Shown here piece by piece: positions 49,710 through 61,845 of a DNA stretch of 64,000 nt (within the stretch, counting starts at the first letter, position 1; each line of letters begins with the position of its first letter). Location: positions 168,533,363 to 168,597,362 of the forward strand of contig CM077116.1 in NCBI GenBank assembly GCA_039619475.1, in the 5' to 3' direction. Origin of the DNA: Icerya purchasi. Lineage: Eukaryota > Arthropoda > Insecta > Hemiptera > Monophlebidae. The translations under genes were made by a program, and so were the position numbers. The notes under the pieces were generated by a model that was not told the DNA's origin, made no database searches, and saw nothing but the letters and a program-made list of their open reading frames with translations.

Positions 49710-50606
49710 GAGTGTTTGAAAAGTAAGTATACACATTTTCGTTCTCCACTCACGGTAACACTGAAGCGATGAAACTGAATAAGCATGTTTCTTAAGGTTA
49801 CTACAATGTGGTCTCAAAGGTTAGAAACGATCGGTTGTAAATTACGTGTTTTAGGGCGAAAAAACGATGAGTATGACACCAGTTGTGCCGTCCAAATGTG
49901 AATTACATGCAGTTATCAAATTTTTAACTATTGAAAAGATTCCCAGTGTCAAAATTTATCGGCGTTTATGTGCAGCGTATGGAGATAAAAATGTGATAAC
50001 AAGAGCAGCTGTATATCGCTGGGTAAAACAATTTGAAGAGGGAAGAACGGACACACACGATGACGCGCGGAGTTTCTGATGGCATGAACGACGAAACAAT
50101 TAATATTGTACGCACTCTCCTGGACGAATTAAATGGTTCTCGTATGTTAGCACTGGTCGTTTTTCTATCGTATCCTTACAGAACATTTACACATGACCAA
50201 GGTGGCCGCGTGGTGGGTACACGCAGCCTTGCCATGCTGCAGCTCAAGTGAGGTCGCTGCTCGCTGATTTTCGGTGGGGACGTCTCTTTGGACATACCCC
50301 TGTACTCGCCAGATCACGCTCCATGTGACTATCATACCTTCTCTGGCTTGAAGAGAGATCTTGCTGAGCGGCGTTTTCCAGATACATCATCTTTGAAGGA
50401 AGCGGTCGTTCCAAAATTTGGACGTTACATGGTATGCGACTGGAATAGAAAAGTTGATCTCACGTTATGAAAAATGCCTGCAGCGATACGGCGATTATGT
50501 AGAAAAGTAGAGTAAGACTTCATAAATAATAAAATATTTTTTCGATTTTGGTTTGTCCGTTTTCCCTCGTTTCCTGAGGGTTGTATACTTACTTTTCAAA
50601 CGCCCC
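49710..50606 (+). mobile_element. Internally deleted mariner-family transposon
   Basis: The terminal inverted repeats share GTTTGAAAAGTAAGTATACA; both ends abut TA. At 897 bp it is shorter than the usual ~1.3 kb. The transposase N-terminus starts at ATG 49867 (MSMTPVVPSKCELHAVIKFL, then a helix-turn-helix-like AVYRWVKQFEEGRTDTHDD) and a frameshift follows near 50075. The C-terminal catalytic block IPLYSPDHAPCDYHTF appears at about 50290-50340, matching mariner YSPDLAPxDY with the third catalytic Asp. The segment with the first catalytic Asp is missing. The copy is inactive but could in principle be mobilised in trans through its ends. Confidence 0.9.
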
Positions 50607-52417
50607 TAGTATTATAACTTAAACTACTTTACTTTAAGCAAAACCCGACGTAGTTTTAGATACGGTTGCACATTGGAAAGGGCATAAATGCTCGATACAT
50701 GTATATCCCATATCGTTACGCTATTTCATGTTTGTTAATGTTTTCAATTTATGTAATAAACTTTTTATTTATTTATTCATTCGTTCGATATAAACCCATT
50801 TTTTTTATTTCTTTTTTGTGACATCAAAGATGTTTCTCTAAAATAATTACAGACAACCAAGCAGTCCGTTTTATTCAGTCAAGTTTAAAAAACGCGGTAC
50901 CTGTGTACGGCGGTTGGGATTTTCCCTGTTACAGGAAGTAACACTTTCTGCCAAAGAACGTTTTATTATTATTTTCATTCCTTCAACTATAAATAAAAAT
51001 GATAAAAAAGTAAAATTAAACAAGTAAAAAAAGAATATAATAAAACTCTAGTACGCTTAAATAATTTTTAAAAAGTCGTAACTACACTGTTATCCTTATT
51101 AAACCGACACGAAAAAATCATTTTTATTGCATAAATCCTAGCCACCCGGTTGATTCTTGTTCAGTTGCTTTAAAAAAATGTAATACTTTAACCCTGGAAC
51201 TTCCGCAGCGCACATTTAATTGCATTATATCGATAATTTGCAGTAAAATCTTTAAATCTGTATATATAGAGTCAAGTAAAGAAATAAAACAGCTCGGACC
51301 GATTATCAACAGTATGGAAAACAAATTACAATCTGTATATTAACAGCTCTAATTTCCGTTCATGTAGATGTGCCGCCCAACAACAAAGTGTCTCTTTTCT
51401 ACAAAGATATTTCTGTAGGGATCCATTTTTTTGTAATCCACTGTGCTGTGAAAATACCAAAAAAAAATTAAATATATGCCAAGACTATTTACTGCCCCAA
51501 TTATAGTTTGAAGAATTTAAAAGTAGTCGGCACGTTTTTAATATCTTTTAAAATATCACAATAATAAAACTGTGTTGATTATATGGCGTGTGTCATTGAT
51601 TATATATCAAGGTGATACTTTTTATATGATTAATTCAATGAATAACTTTCCCACTCGAGAAGACAGATGACGATGGACTTTGCACTGGACCATTCATAAT
51701 TTCCATACATCAAATTACAAAGTTTCTAGAAACGTGTAAGAGATAATGTTGCAACTCAAAATGATAGTATTAACTGCACAAGCTGCTACAGTGTATAGTA
51801 AATAAACCAGATCCCTGATACACACAAGAGTAAAAAATTAATTAAACCCTATACTCGTTAATTGTAAACCGATAAAGACAGTGCTAATTTCATGTACTCA
51901 ATTGACGAAAAGGAAAACATAAAAAGGAGCCTAAGTGTAACTCGAACGATGAAATTTATCATATACGCAGCAATCAGCCATAATGCTTCTTATTCTAAAT
52001 AAAATTTTAATTGCACAAAACCCGACCCCCAACCTTCTTCGACTTAAACGAATATTTCTCAAGGTGTACCCCAAGTTATCGTTTAATTCTCTGAACAAAT
52101 TTCGTGTTTACAATATCAGTGTTTTATGTTAATCTAAAAATTATCATGTTAAGTTAGCTGATAACATCATGACGAAACAGTGCAAACGATCTTGTACACA
52201 ATTAAAATAACAAATGCAATAACTACTTTAGTGTATCATCGCAGTTATTAATACTTTGTTTTATTTAAACAATTAATCTAACAGAAATTGTCGGGCCACC
52301 CCTTATTGTTTTTTTTTAAATTATTTTTCTGCTATTGTAAAAATCAAATAACGAACGGATAAACTAAATAATTTAAAACACGAAATTAAATGTAAATTTT
52401 TCTACCAATGTGTATAT

Positions 52418-52463
<46 letters not shown>

Positions 52464-52864
52464 CGTATATAAATAACCTATATGAGAAACCCACCAGACA
52501 ACCACCCGTCTGTAGGTCCTCAACACAGCTATATCCTTTATTTGTAATAAAGTTCACAATAATTGATCATATACAATAAATTATATCAACAATTCTTAAA
52601 CACACTAATATCACAAATTTTCCATAAAATAAATAAAAGAAAATTGGCACTTATACCAAACTACTATTTATAATAAAGAAGAATCTCCCTACAGAAAACG
52701 AACTAGCAGTTCAGTTTATACACCGGCCCCAAGCTATATAAAAGATCAATATTATACTTATGTTCACTCAAACTCGAAATTATGACCTCCCCATTTACCT
52801 ATTGAAGTCGTTAAAGTTATCTAGTAACCAGTTTTTAACTTCTAACAAATATTCTTTCCTTATC
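50607..52864. other. Gene-poor AT-rich DNA
   Basis: No supported gene. It includes a compound (AT)n/(GTAT)n microsatellite at 52418-52464. Confidence 0.5.
52418..52464. repeat. (AT)n-(GTAT)n microsatellite
   Basis: About 12 AT units followed by about five GTAT units. Confidence 0.9.
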
Positions 52865-53108
52865 CACTTCCAGTCACCCAGACTTTGGCGAGACATTTCT
52901 AATCGTCATTCGCATTACCGCTTTATTCAGTCGATTCCTTGTTCCCTGTCTTGGTTCCATTCTATTTCTTTCAGTCATCGCTTCTCTATCGTCTCCCTAA
53001 TTCGTCTCCGGATCAATCATTCTCTTCTTGCCTCTTCTCGCTTTCGATTTGCTCTGTCGCCGTCCCCTTATTGTTCTCTTCACGATTGTGATCCTCCTCA
53101 TATATTGC
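52865..53108 (+). pseudogene. LINE family A fragment, copy 6, truncated on both sides
   Basis: Reads SPRLWRDISNRHSHYRFIQS then RFSIVSLIRLRINHSLLASS and YCSLHDCDPPHIL, equivalent to the post-RNase H segment of copy 4 (VVSLIRLRINYSLLPSSRFR). It stops abruptly inside the zinc knuckle at about 53108, where a different LINE begins. It therefore lacks the normal 3' end and A tail. Confidence 0.7.
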
Positions 53109-53825
53109 GCCTACAAGGTGGAGGGAGTTGTTCATGCGGTTCGGCTCCACGAATTCTGTTCAGTGTTGGAGAGGGAGATGTATGGTATTTTCTTCTGCTT
53201 GAAGGAATATCTGCAGTCTTACTCCCAACGCTGAAATGCATTTCTAATCGCAGATTCCTTGCAATCGATTAGGACACTCTAAACACCAAAAACTTCACAC
53301 ACACTGTCTCGAGAAATAAAGCACATCATTAACGAGCTTTCTCAGGCTGGCTCACAAGTAACGTCCTTGTGGGTCCCGGGTCATGCCTGTGTGCCGGGGA
53401 ACGAGCGTGTGAATTTGGTTGCTAAGGCAGAAACATATAGCTCAATGCCCGAAGGCGCCCCTCTTCCACAGCTGCGGCCATCCTTTTTTCAACAACATAA
53501 GGCAGAGACATGGGAAACTATGTGGTCGGCTCACACATCATGGCTACGATCCATCAAGGTAAGCACTGAGCCTTGGTGGCCACCGATATTCATGTCCCGC
53601 AGACAGTTTGCTGTATTGACTAGACTCGTCATAGAGCACACAGCAATATCCCTCAACTATTTGCTGGAAGGAACATCTGCTCCCTCTACCTGTTCCATAT
53701 GCAATTCCCCCATTTCACCAACTGCTGAACACATTCTGGAACATTGCCTGCCTGCCGGCATCTCCAACTTACGGTCGGTTGCATTTTCAAACGAACCAAA
53801 CCAGTTCCAAGACATGCTACACTAA
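53109..53825 (+). pseudogene. RNase H region of a second LINE family (B)
   Basis: Fragments VVHAVRLHEFCSVLEREMYG, then AFLIADSLQSI with a stop between, lead to VTSLWVPGHACVPGNERVNL and VAKAET (the W-x-P-x-H...N-x-x-x-N RNase H motif). The C-terminal part reads SRRQFAVLTRLVIEHTAISL, then STCSICNSPISPTAEHILEH C, a zinc-knuckle (C-x2-C...H...C), ending at TAA 53823-53825. Wording differs from family A throughout, so it is a distinct family. The second half (53367-53825) is one uninterrupted frame of 152 codons. Upstream RT is missing. Confidence 0.75.
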
Positions 53826-53929
53826 GAGCGGCTAACCTATTAAAATACTTCTAATCTTGCACTGATCTGTGTGCTGTAATAATCTCGGCAATTACATGTA
53901 TCACATGGACCACATATATATATATATGT

Positions 53930-54418
53930 ATTTAAAAAAAAAAAAAATTAACGCTAAAGAAAATGCAGTTATAACGGATTATAAAATTTCCGATCACTAC
54001 CTAATATTTTATAAAATGCAAATAGTTGCGGGGATCATGAAAAATAATGAAAAAAGATATGAAGATACGCGATACAATGAAAAAAATTTAAAAGACACGT
54101 TACTGAGTTATGAGTGCGGAAATATAGATAATTCTGACTATATTAAAATTAGAAATAAATTTCAGGAGATATACACCTATGACAACAACTGGGAAAAACT
54201 TAACGTAATAAAAAAGACAGCGGGGAATCAACTTTGATAAAAACGTGTATGACAAAAGAAATCTTGAATCGAATAAAGGAAAGAGATAAACTCTTTAGGC
54301 AATGGAAGTCAAACAATGACGAATATAGAGAGAACAATATAAAAAAAATTAGGAATAAAGTTACCGAAAAACCATATAATTTAGACGGAGATAACAGTGA
54401 AATTGGTCCGTAAGATGT
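53930..54418 (+). pseudogene. LINE fragment: endonuclease C-terminus and linker (family C)
   Basis: After a TA/A-rich junction, the frame reads NAKENAVITDYKISDHYLIF, where the ISDHYLI block is the last catalytic motif (SDH) of APE-type endonucleases. The linker follows: DTRYNEKNLKDTLLSYECGN, then ILNRIKERDKLFRQWKSNND and EYRENNIKKIRNKVTE after a frameshift. It ends where the oppositely oriented jockey element begins at 54420. Both ends are truncated. Confidence 0.7.
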
Positions 54419-54419
54419 T

Positions 54420-57120
54420 ACTATTTTTTACGGCTTGGCTGGTGTGTGTTGTGCTTTGTTAAATATCGCAGAAATATGTTTAAAACGTAGGCTGCTACTG
54501 TAAACAGATATTTTATTAGCAGTACCGTTTTCCATAACAATTCTTTAAGTACTGCAGGAGAAATTTCATCAACTCCCGTCGCTTTCTTAAGATTGATGCT
54601 TCTATCAATCATTTTAACAATCTTTGCGGCTAATAGGCCGGAGTTATATCCATGTATGATTGAATATCATCTGGCTAAAATACCGTTGGTTGTCAGATAT
54701 TTCGCAAACAGTTCTGCTTTCTCTTGATTTCGATACATTCATTTTCCGTATCTCGTGGATCGTTTGAAGCGTTGAATTGCCTGCCATATGTAATAATCTT
54801 TATCAGGACTAGGACTCGAGTCAATCAAGACATTTTCAAACTTTGTCCTATCGATTGCTGCAGTCAACCAGTTCAGCTGGTTGCTAATACAATTGAACAT
54901 ATTCCTATCTTTTAGTAGTCTAGTCAAGCACCAAATGCGCCGTACTTTTCGTTGTTGCTTGATTAACAGCCTAACTTGCAAACGGGTAACACTTTTGTTG
55001 AACTGTTACGGAATTAAAAACTGGTGCAGTAGTTTTAGCAGCCTTGTGAATTAACTTTGCATTTCTAGTTCTTCTATTGTTTTTAATTGGACTTTCAAGT
55101 TTACGTTAGAATCAAGTTCTCTTCAAAACTGATCCTACTTTATAAATTTGTTGACAAGATTATGAAGTGTTTGTTTTCGCATTATCATGTACTTGTGCAA
55201 AGAGTACTGGGACATGGTCAGAAGTAAGCTTCCAATAATTCTTAACTTGAATACAATTAACGGCTACTCTGCGAGTTATGTAGAAATCTACGAGATCAAG
55301 AATTTTACTAAGATCTGTTGGCCAGTATATTGTTGGATTCCTGGATGTATGGAACCCGCACGTCTTTGCATTGATTACTTTGAGCAATTCTCTAACTTTA
55401 TTTTTATCAACCGTGAAACCTATTTTATGTGTTTAACATTGTAATCACCTCTAAAAATAAATCTGCTACCCAGTTGCTTAAATATTTCACTGAATTGTTC
55501 CTGTTTCGCAGCGTACCTCGGAGGACAATATGATGCAGAAGTGTCAGCTCAGTGTTATTAAAGTATACAACCGTACTTGTAATTTGAATCTAACCTTTGC
55601 AGACTTTTTTCTTAACTTAGTGTTTAACATTGTTTACGACGATCATAGCCGTGACAGCACGCAGTTTATAATGATTATCAGCTCTTCATTTGGTATGTGA
55701 CGTGTGTAATACATTGCATAACCATGAATATAAAAGAATGTACGATGATCATTGAAGTGTGCTCAGAAATTAGAGCGACGTCTATATTTTCATGTCTAAG
55801 AAATATCTCGAATTCCTCTTCCGGAGACCACCAGCAATACACACATTATTGCATAGACATTTTTTATTCTTGCACGTTTACACTTTTTTCCAGCGACACC
55901 ATTGGCTCGTAACTATTAGCTTCCAAATTCGCTATTCAGAAATTCATACTTTTTATCAGATTCCAGATGTTGTCTGTAGTTCTATCCTCTTCAGAAGCTG
56001 CTTCCCTGATTTTAACTGCGACTGATTAACTTGTTGTTGTTTTGGTTGTGCTGACTTTGGAGATGATCATGAAATCGCGAGTGTTGATGGTGTGGGGGCA
56101 GAAACTGAAATTTGTGGTTTTCGCTGCTTCTTTCCTGAACTGTTACTTTCTCGATCGTAGTCCAAGCTGCTAGATTTTCCTATTATACCGGACAACCTTC
56201 CAATTTGCACAGTGTTAGCACATTTACATTACTAGAATTTAGGCTTCTGGCACTATGTTGTAAGGTGCTTTCTACCATATTTAACATTGCGTGCTTGCCT
56301 TGCAAACCGTGCATTGGTCTGCCCATACTGTTAACAGTTTTTACACTGGACCATTTCGTTCACCTTTTGACATGGCCCTTTTACCTTGATTTTACATCCA
56401 TCAGGTTTTCAATTTTATATATGTCTCTATTATTATTAGAATTAGACGCTAATTCAACAAAAAGAACAACAGTCTAGATGTTTTAACTATCATATGCAAG
56501 ACACTTCCGTTCTTCTCTGTTTGAGTCTATACTTTATTTAATAGTACATTTGTAACGTAAACTGCTTCATGTTCCTTCTTGCAAAGAGCTTCAATGATTT
56601 TTTTTTTGGCTTTCTTTCTTTTTAACCCGTGTGAAACCGTATGAACCTGCATGCCGTTTAGGGAATGATTTATTACTTTTTTTTTCTCTCTCTCTCTCAA
56701 TTAATTTGTCCATCACTGTACGAAAATTTGACTTGCTGGATTAAATTAATTTAGTAGCTTCTTTTCTCAATGACTGCACGGTAGAATTCAGACAGTCTAG
56801 CTCACCTAAATTTTGCATAAGGTGTTCAATATTTTTAACGATAAAAGAGGCAAGCGGCATTTTAACCTTAACAGAAACTTGCGCTACACATTACCGTATA
56901 ATGTTTTTTCTGTCGTTTTATTAGCTGACATATTAGTACTCTGTTTTTCATATGTACTACCAGATGTCTCATATTACATATAAGTACATTCAAATGATTG
57001 AATGCTGCTGATATCAAAGCGTCTTCATTGCTGGCCAGCTCCTATGATTTTTGTTTTTGTTCTTCTACCAGTTTATTCGGAGTACTTTGCGAACGTGTCC
57101 GTGTGCTAATGCCTCCTCAA
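54420..57120 (-). pseudogene. Decayed jockey element, gag through start of RT
   Basis: Read on the minus strand from about 57.1 kb downward. The gag piece at about 56475-56240 reads SNSNNNRDIYKIENLMD, KIKVKGPCQKVNEMVQCKNC then QQYGQT, matching jockey gag with its first zinc knuckle, although later knuckle cysteines are lost. The endonuclease at 55390-55160 reads AKTCGFHTSRNPTIYWPTDL, then SKILDLVDFYITRRVA and LTSDHVPVL (SDH motif). The linker at 54981-54739 reads QRKVRRIWCLTRLLKDRNMF. The RT start at 54612-54540 reads SINLKKATGVDEISPAVLKE. It is cut at 54420, so most of RT is missing. Many stops and frameshifts are present. Confidence 0.8.
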
Positions 57121-59484
57121 CTTGTAAAGATAACCGCGTTTTGTAAATAAAAAAAAAAAAAAAAAAAAGCGAGAAAAAAAGTGAAAATATTCTCACCGAC
57201 TGAAACAGAATCTTAATGAAAAATCCGATTTGACTTTAAAATTACATTACTCGACTTCTCTATAAACTGCGAGAATATAATGTTTATTATAAACAGTCGT
57301 CACGGCGATATTTTTGGCGCAAACATTTTTAGAAGAACGAGAGATAACACAAAATGCTCAACCCGTCAACAAAACTTCCCAACCCATCATTTCGAATTCG
57401 AAAAATAAACATACGGTAGTAAATGGGATTTCAAGAACGGAACAAACGAAACTTTGAATGAAATAACTTTCAGTTATTCGCTGTTGGAATCGTCGTTTCA
57501 TACGTTTATAATAATAAATGTTTTTAACAGTATTTTTTCCGTTTGATTTATTATTTGTTTCCGTTATTAGACGTTTTTCCGAAAAAAAGAAAGAAAACTT
57601 TAATAGCGAAGCAACTAATAATTCGAAAAATGCTGTGTCCAGTCTTTTACACTTGTCTACTGGTAACGACCATGGGGAACCCAATACAGAATTACTTTTT
57701 TCGACCTCAGTCTGAAAAACAAAATTATCCGTACACCCTTGCCTGCTTTCTTTTTTGTCCACAGAATAATAGTGATAGTGCGATTTAACATAATTGAATG
57801 AATAATGTAATTCACAATTCAATACTCCTCAAAATTAGTTTAACGCTGGCGAAATAGATATTACATTAAAGTACAAAAAATGCCCCATCTAAAGAAAGCG
57901 ATATGCATGTGTAAGTGAAATGCATCAGTTTATTTATTGCAGACATATAATTTCCAAATATAGAAATACAATACATCACTTGTAAAATAAAAAGCGAAAA
58001 TTAATACACGGTCTAAGATCATGATTACGACACTAGATATGATTTAACCCGTCGGAGTTGGAGTTGAGCAGCGGATGTATATCGGCAGTCGGATTGGATG
58101 CATATCTAAATCCACTAGCGGAGCAGTGTTTCATCCATCACTACTATATACTGCAAATAATGAGTTGTTTTATAGGAAAATTCTAAATTACCGATACTGA
58201 AATGGTCCATCCAAAAATGCCCTTGACATAACTTCAGCAACAAATAGGTAAGGCAAATTACGAATAAAATACAGCAGCGATCATGTTAAAATGTATCTCG
58301 AGACTAGCGTAGGAAGTGAAAGAACGTAGCACATGGTAACTATGGCAACCGATGGTGATAAAGAAAATATTGTTTACACGTCGAAATAAAGGGCGGCTAC
58401 TCCTCGTCATCGATTTTGCTGAAACACCAGTTAAATGGAAATCAAACACTTTACACTATGCCCTTAAAACGCATATTATTTTTCGTGCAAAATAAAAATT
58501 AAAAAACAAAGCAAGACCAACTTAAAATTTTATGCAGCCAGGAGAACAGTCCTAGTCATCGCCGACCAACACAAAAACAACGTTAACTTAAATGTAGAAT
58601 CGACGAATTAAGGAATAAAAACAAAGTATAAGACGCAAATCTAAGATTTATTTTACTTACATCTTTACCGGATTTATACGAACATCGCGGTGGCAAAATG
58701 GATTGTAATAATGTAATATTTAAAACTTTGGGGCTTTTAAAGATCCTCTTATTAGTTATTACCTTTCAGTTTTCTGCAGCGACAAATTTTAAATCTTATT
58801 CATATCAATTTCTAATCGGAACAGCAGCTTCTTAGCTGAATGCAAACATAATTTATGTGCCTTATGGAATTTCTAATCAATAACTTACTACAATTATTTT
58901 TACATGGAAAAAGAACGAACACCTGTTGAAACATAAACGAGGAAAAAACAAAGAACTACGAAATTTGTAACCGCTGAAATGTTTACCATTTGAGTTTTTC
59001 CCATTAATTTAAATTATATTTTCATAAAGTGTTATCTGTTTATTCTAGAAAGATAGATGTGTCACTTGTATCCTGGGTAAAAAATTTTCAGTAATTGGCG
59101 GCCATAACTTTTACATAGCTAACTGCATTGCAATGTTCGAAAGAGTAAATGAGTTAAAAAAATTTCAACTACCATTCCTTATTTTATATTAACTAAGGCC
59201 TTGGTCACAGTGAAATCGCATTCGGCCGAATAATCATCAGCCGGCTGTATTGACCGATTTCTTAAACACGCATAAATACCGGCGCGTCTGATTTTATGCT
59301 GGCACCAACTAGTTCAGAAAAAGTTTATCCCATTTCATACGACTATCCAACGGATTGAAATCAGTTTGTTTTCATTTTCCGATGATTCGTCCGATTTTAT
59401 ATCGATATATTGTTTATATTTTGTACGATTGTTTGATAGTTTATATTATTGTGTTTATTCATACAAAAAAAAAAAAAAAAAAAA
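57121..59484. other. Intergenic DNA
   Basis: A run of A at 57150-57169, then no recognised gene. Two overlapping frames at 57358-57822 (minus, 154 codons) and 57518-57715 (plus, 65 codons) are open. The plus-strand one could be an exon starting after TTATTAG at 57570 (RFSEKKKENFNSEATNN...), but neither resembles a known protein and both may be chance. Confidence 0.4.
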
Positions 59485-59905
59485 GAGAAGTGGTGTCTAG
59501 AGGGGAACACCCGGAAGGAACAAAGTTCCTTGCACTATTTGGTAGATATACAAGTATAAAGTCATTCATAAAGTATACGATAAAAAATAACACGCAATAC
59601 ATAAATCCCGTATGAATTAAAACAAAAACAACAAAAACGAAAACCAAGTTTAAATAAAATTTACACATGTTTAAAATTGAGGTTATACAGCTGACCGTGC
59701 ACAGTGCTTGCTGCTCGAATGTCGATATTCGCTTGCACACACACACACACTCACCCGTATATAATAGAAAGAGATAGAACGAAAGAGAAAAAAGAGTGAA
59801 GGTCGTCTAGAGGACGCATAACGCTTTTTCGTGTCGTGACAATTTCTGTCAGTTTACTCCACCGCCAGGCCGCGTAAAAGAACTTTGTCCCAAAAACGAT
59901 GATTT
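59485..59905 (+). repeat. Dispersed repeat, inverted relative to the copy at 31958-32435
   Basis: Preceded by an A run of about 20 (59465-59484) and followed by another A-rich run. Shared blocks are listed under the partner copy. An 8-bp inverted pair, ATTCATAC/GTATGAAT, brackets 59457-59617, possibly by chance. No coding potential. Confidence 0.75.
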
Positions 59906-61845
59906 ATATATAAAAAAAAAAAAAAAACAAAAAAAAACAGAGATATTTGTAGAATATTAGTATCTTGATTAAAAATAAATTTGTCCGCCACAAGAGAGAA
60001 AAATTCCCGTTTAAAGAGTTGTAAGTTCGCTTTCTGTGTAATTTTTCCCATTCTATTTTTTAAAAAAAAACACACTAATACGTAAGTATTCTTTTCTTTA
60101 TTATCTTTTTAAATATATATTAACAGTACAACATTTCTCTAATTGAAAGTATGTATATATTCATGTAAAGTATTTATAGTGACCACCCAGCGGCAATTTA
60201 ATACTGTAAAAACAAAACCATTACAGAATTAAAAATGCGAAAATCTGAACGATAACAAATGAAAACTGAATTTCAGCATAAAATAATTTAGACATTCATC
60301 TCTGAAATAGAACAAATTGCTAATTATCGATACAAAAAAAAATCGGAAGTTACTGTGACTCCACTCGTTGGTGTCGATTATTTTGGTCCGCAATCAAGCG
60401 AAAAATATACATTCGGCCGAATACGGTTGCATTATAACTAAAACGAAATAAAGGGAAATTTAGCGCGCGACAAAGTAACCAGAATTGAATTACAAAAAAA
60501 ACATGCTCCGGAGGAGACTGTATAAGAGAAACGAGTCGATATTTTGAAAACAAATTGCATTTTAATTTCTTTTGACAAAAATAAATTATTTTAACCGCAT
60601 TAGAGGTGCTATTCTTTTTTTGTTCTTCTTATATTTTAGAGTCACAATTTGTGTAATAATTTAAAAATAAATATGCCATTATACAAAATATTGTTTTCTT
60701 TGTTTTTACGAAAACATGCACAAAGTGTAAGCTAGCCGATCTCGCGGCACACCCGTTGACAAACACTGCCTTAAACCAATAGATCCGTATAATTTGTATA
60801 CTTCAACAGAAGTAAGCGTAATTCTTATTTATAAAATATATTTTCATATATTTTGACTCTCACATAAAGTATTGTATAAAAAAATTTCTGGAGAAAATAT
60901 TATACTTTAGATCGCATTAAAATTAAATGAAATATAGTACGAAAGGGAAATGACATTTTAAGATAACAAGAGAAGATTTGCTTATTTATGTAGTACTAGC
61001 AAGTGTATCTATAAATTAATAAATAATTGTTTATAAACTATCTAAAATATTATTAATTACTTTTGCCCTCGCTTTTATTATTTTCTACGACACGCAGTTA
61101 ACATTTTTTTTTCCGAGACTTCAAATCAGGTAATTTTTAATTATTAATATCTTTATTTTTAATTATCTCGATTTTTTAATGTTTTTTTTTTTTTCCGTAA
61201 TGGAAGTATGAGGTTGGAAGTTTATAAAAATCTAGTTATTGAATTTTTTAATATTTAATTTGAAATTTTGAAGGAGTGGCAAAACGAGAATCATCCGCCA
61301 CCACAGGGTTCCCCGCTTTTCCGTGTGGGAGACGGGTATCGTCGCCTGGAACAAAAACATTTTTAAAAGTGTCGTCGTATGGGACAAATCAAGATGCCCG
61401 TGTCAAGGATATTGAACCATTTGGTCTAAAGACTACCTCAACATGTTAAAAAGTTGAGAAAAAACTAAGCAATTAGTGATATCGTTCTCATCAAAAAAGA
61501 AAATTATAGGTCGCACGAATGAGACATACTGGTAGTGTTGAGTAAGTCCATCCAGATTTTCAAGGACGGGTACGCAATTCGTTCAAAAAATATTGTTAAA
61601 AAACGGTTTTCAAATAAGGTTATAACACTGCTGAATAAATTTTAGATGAATTTAGTCATGGGAGCATGTTTACATATAACTCAAGAATGTAATACTGTAA
61701 TTAAATTATAATATTTTGTACTTTAAGGAACTCTTTATAAATACAATTTTTACTCAGAAAACTCTTTTTATAAATATAATACTAAAACAACCGACAAGTT
61801 TCTGGAACACAATCCCATATTCATGGTATTTTTTTTTTCTCAAAA
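59906..61845. other. Intergenic DNA
   Basis: No supported gene. A short plus-strand stretch near 60360-60410 reads VGVDYFGP, which recalls BEL/Pao integrase but is too short to call. Confidence 0.45.

Noticed and set aside
57358..57822. 154-codon minus-strand frame as a gene
   Set aside because: No known domain, no signal or splice context, and an overlapping plus-strand frame is equally plausible; treated as chance.
60360..60410. BEL/Pao integrase relic (VGVDYFGP)
   Set aside because: Only about eight residues match and no neighbouring integrase sequence follows.
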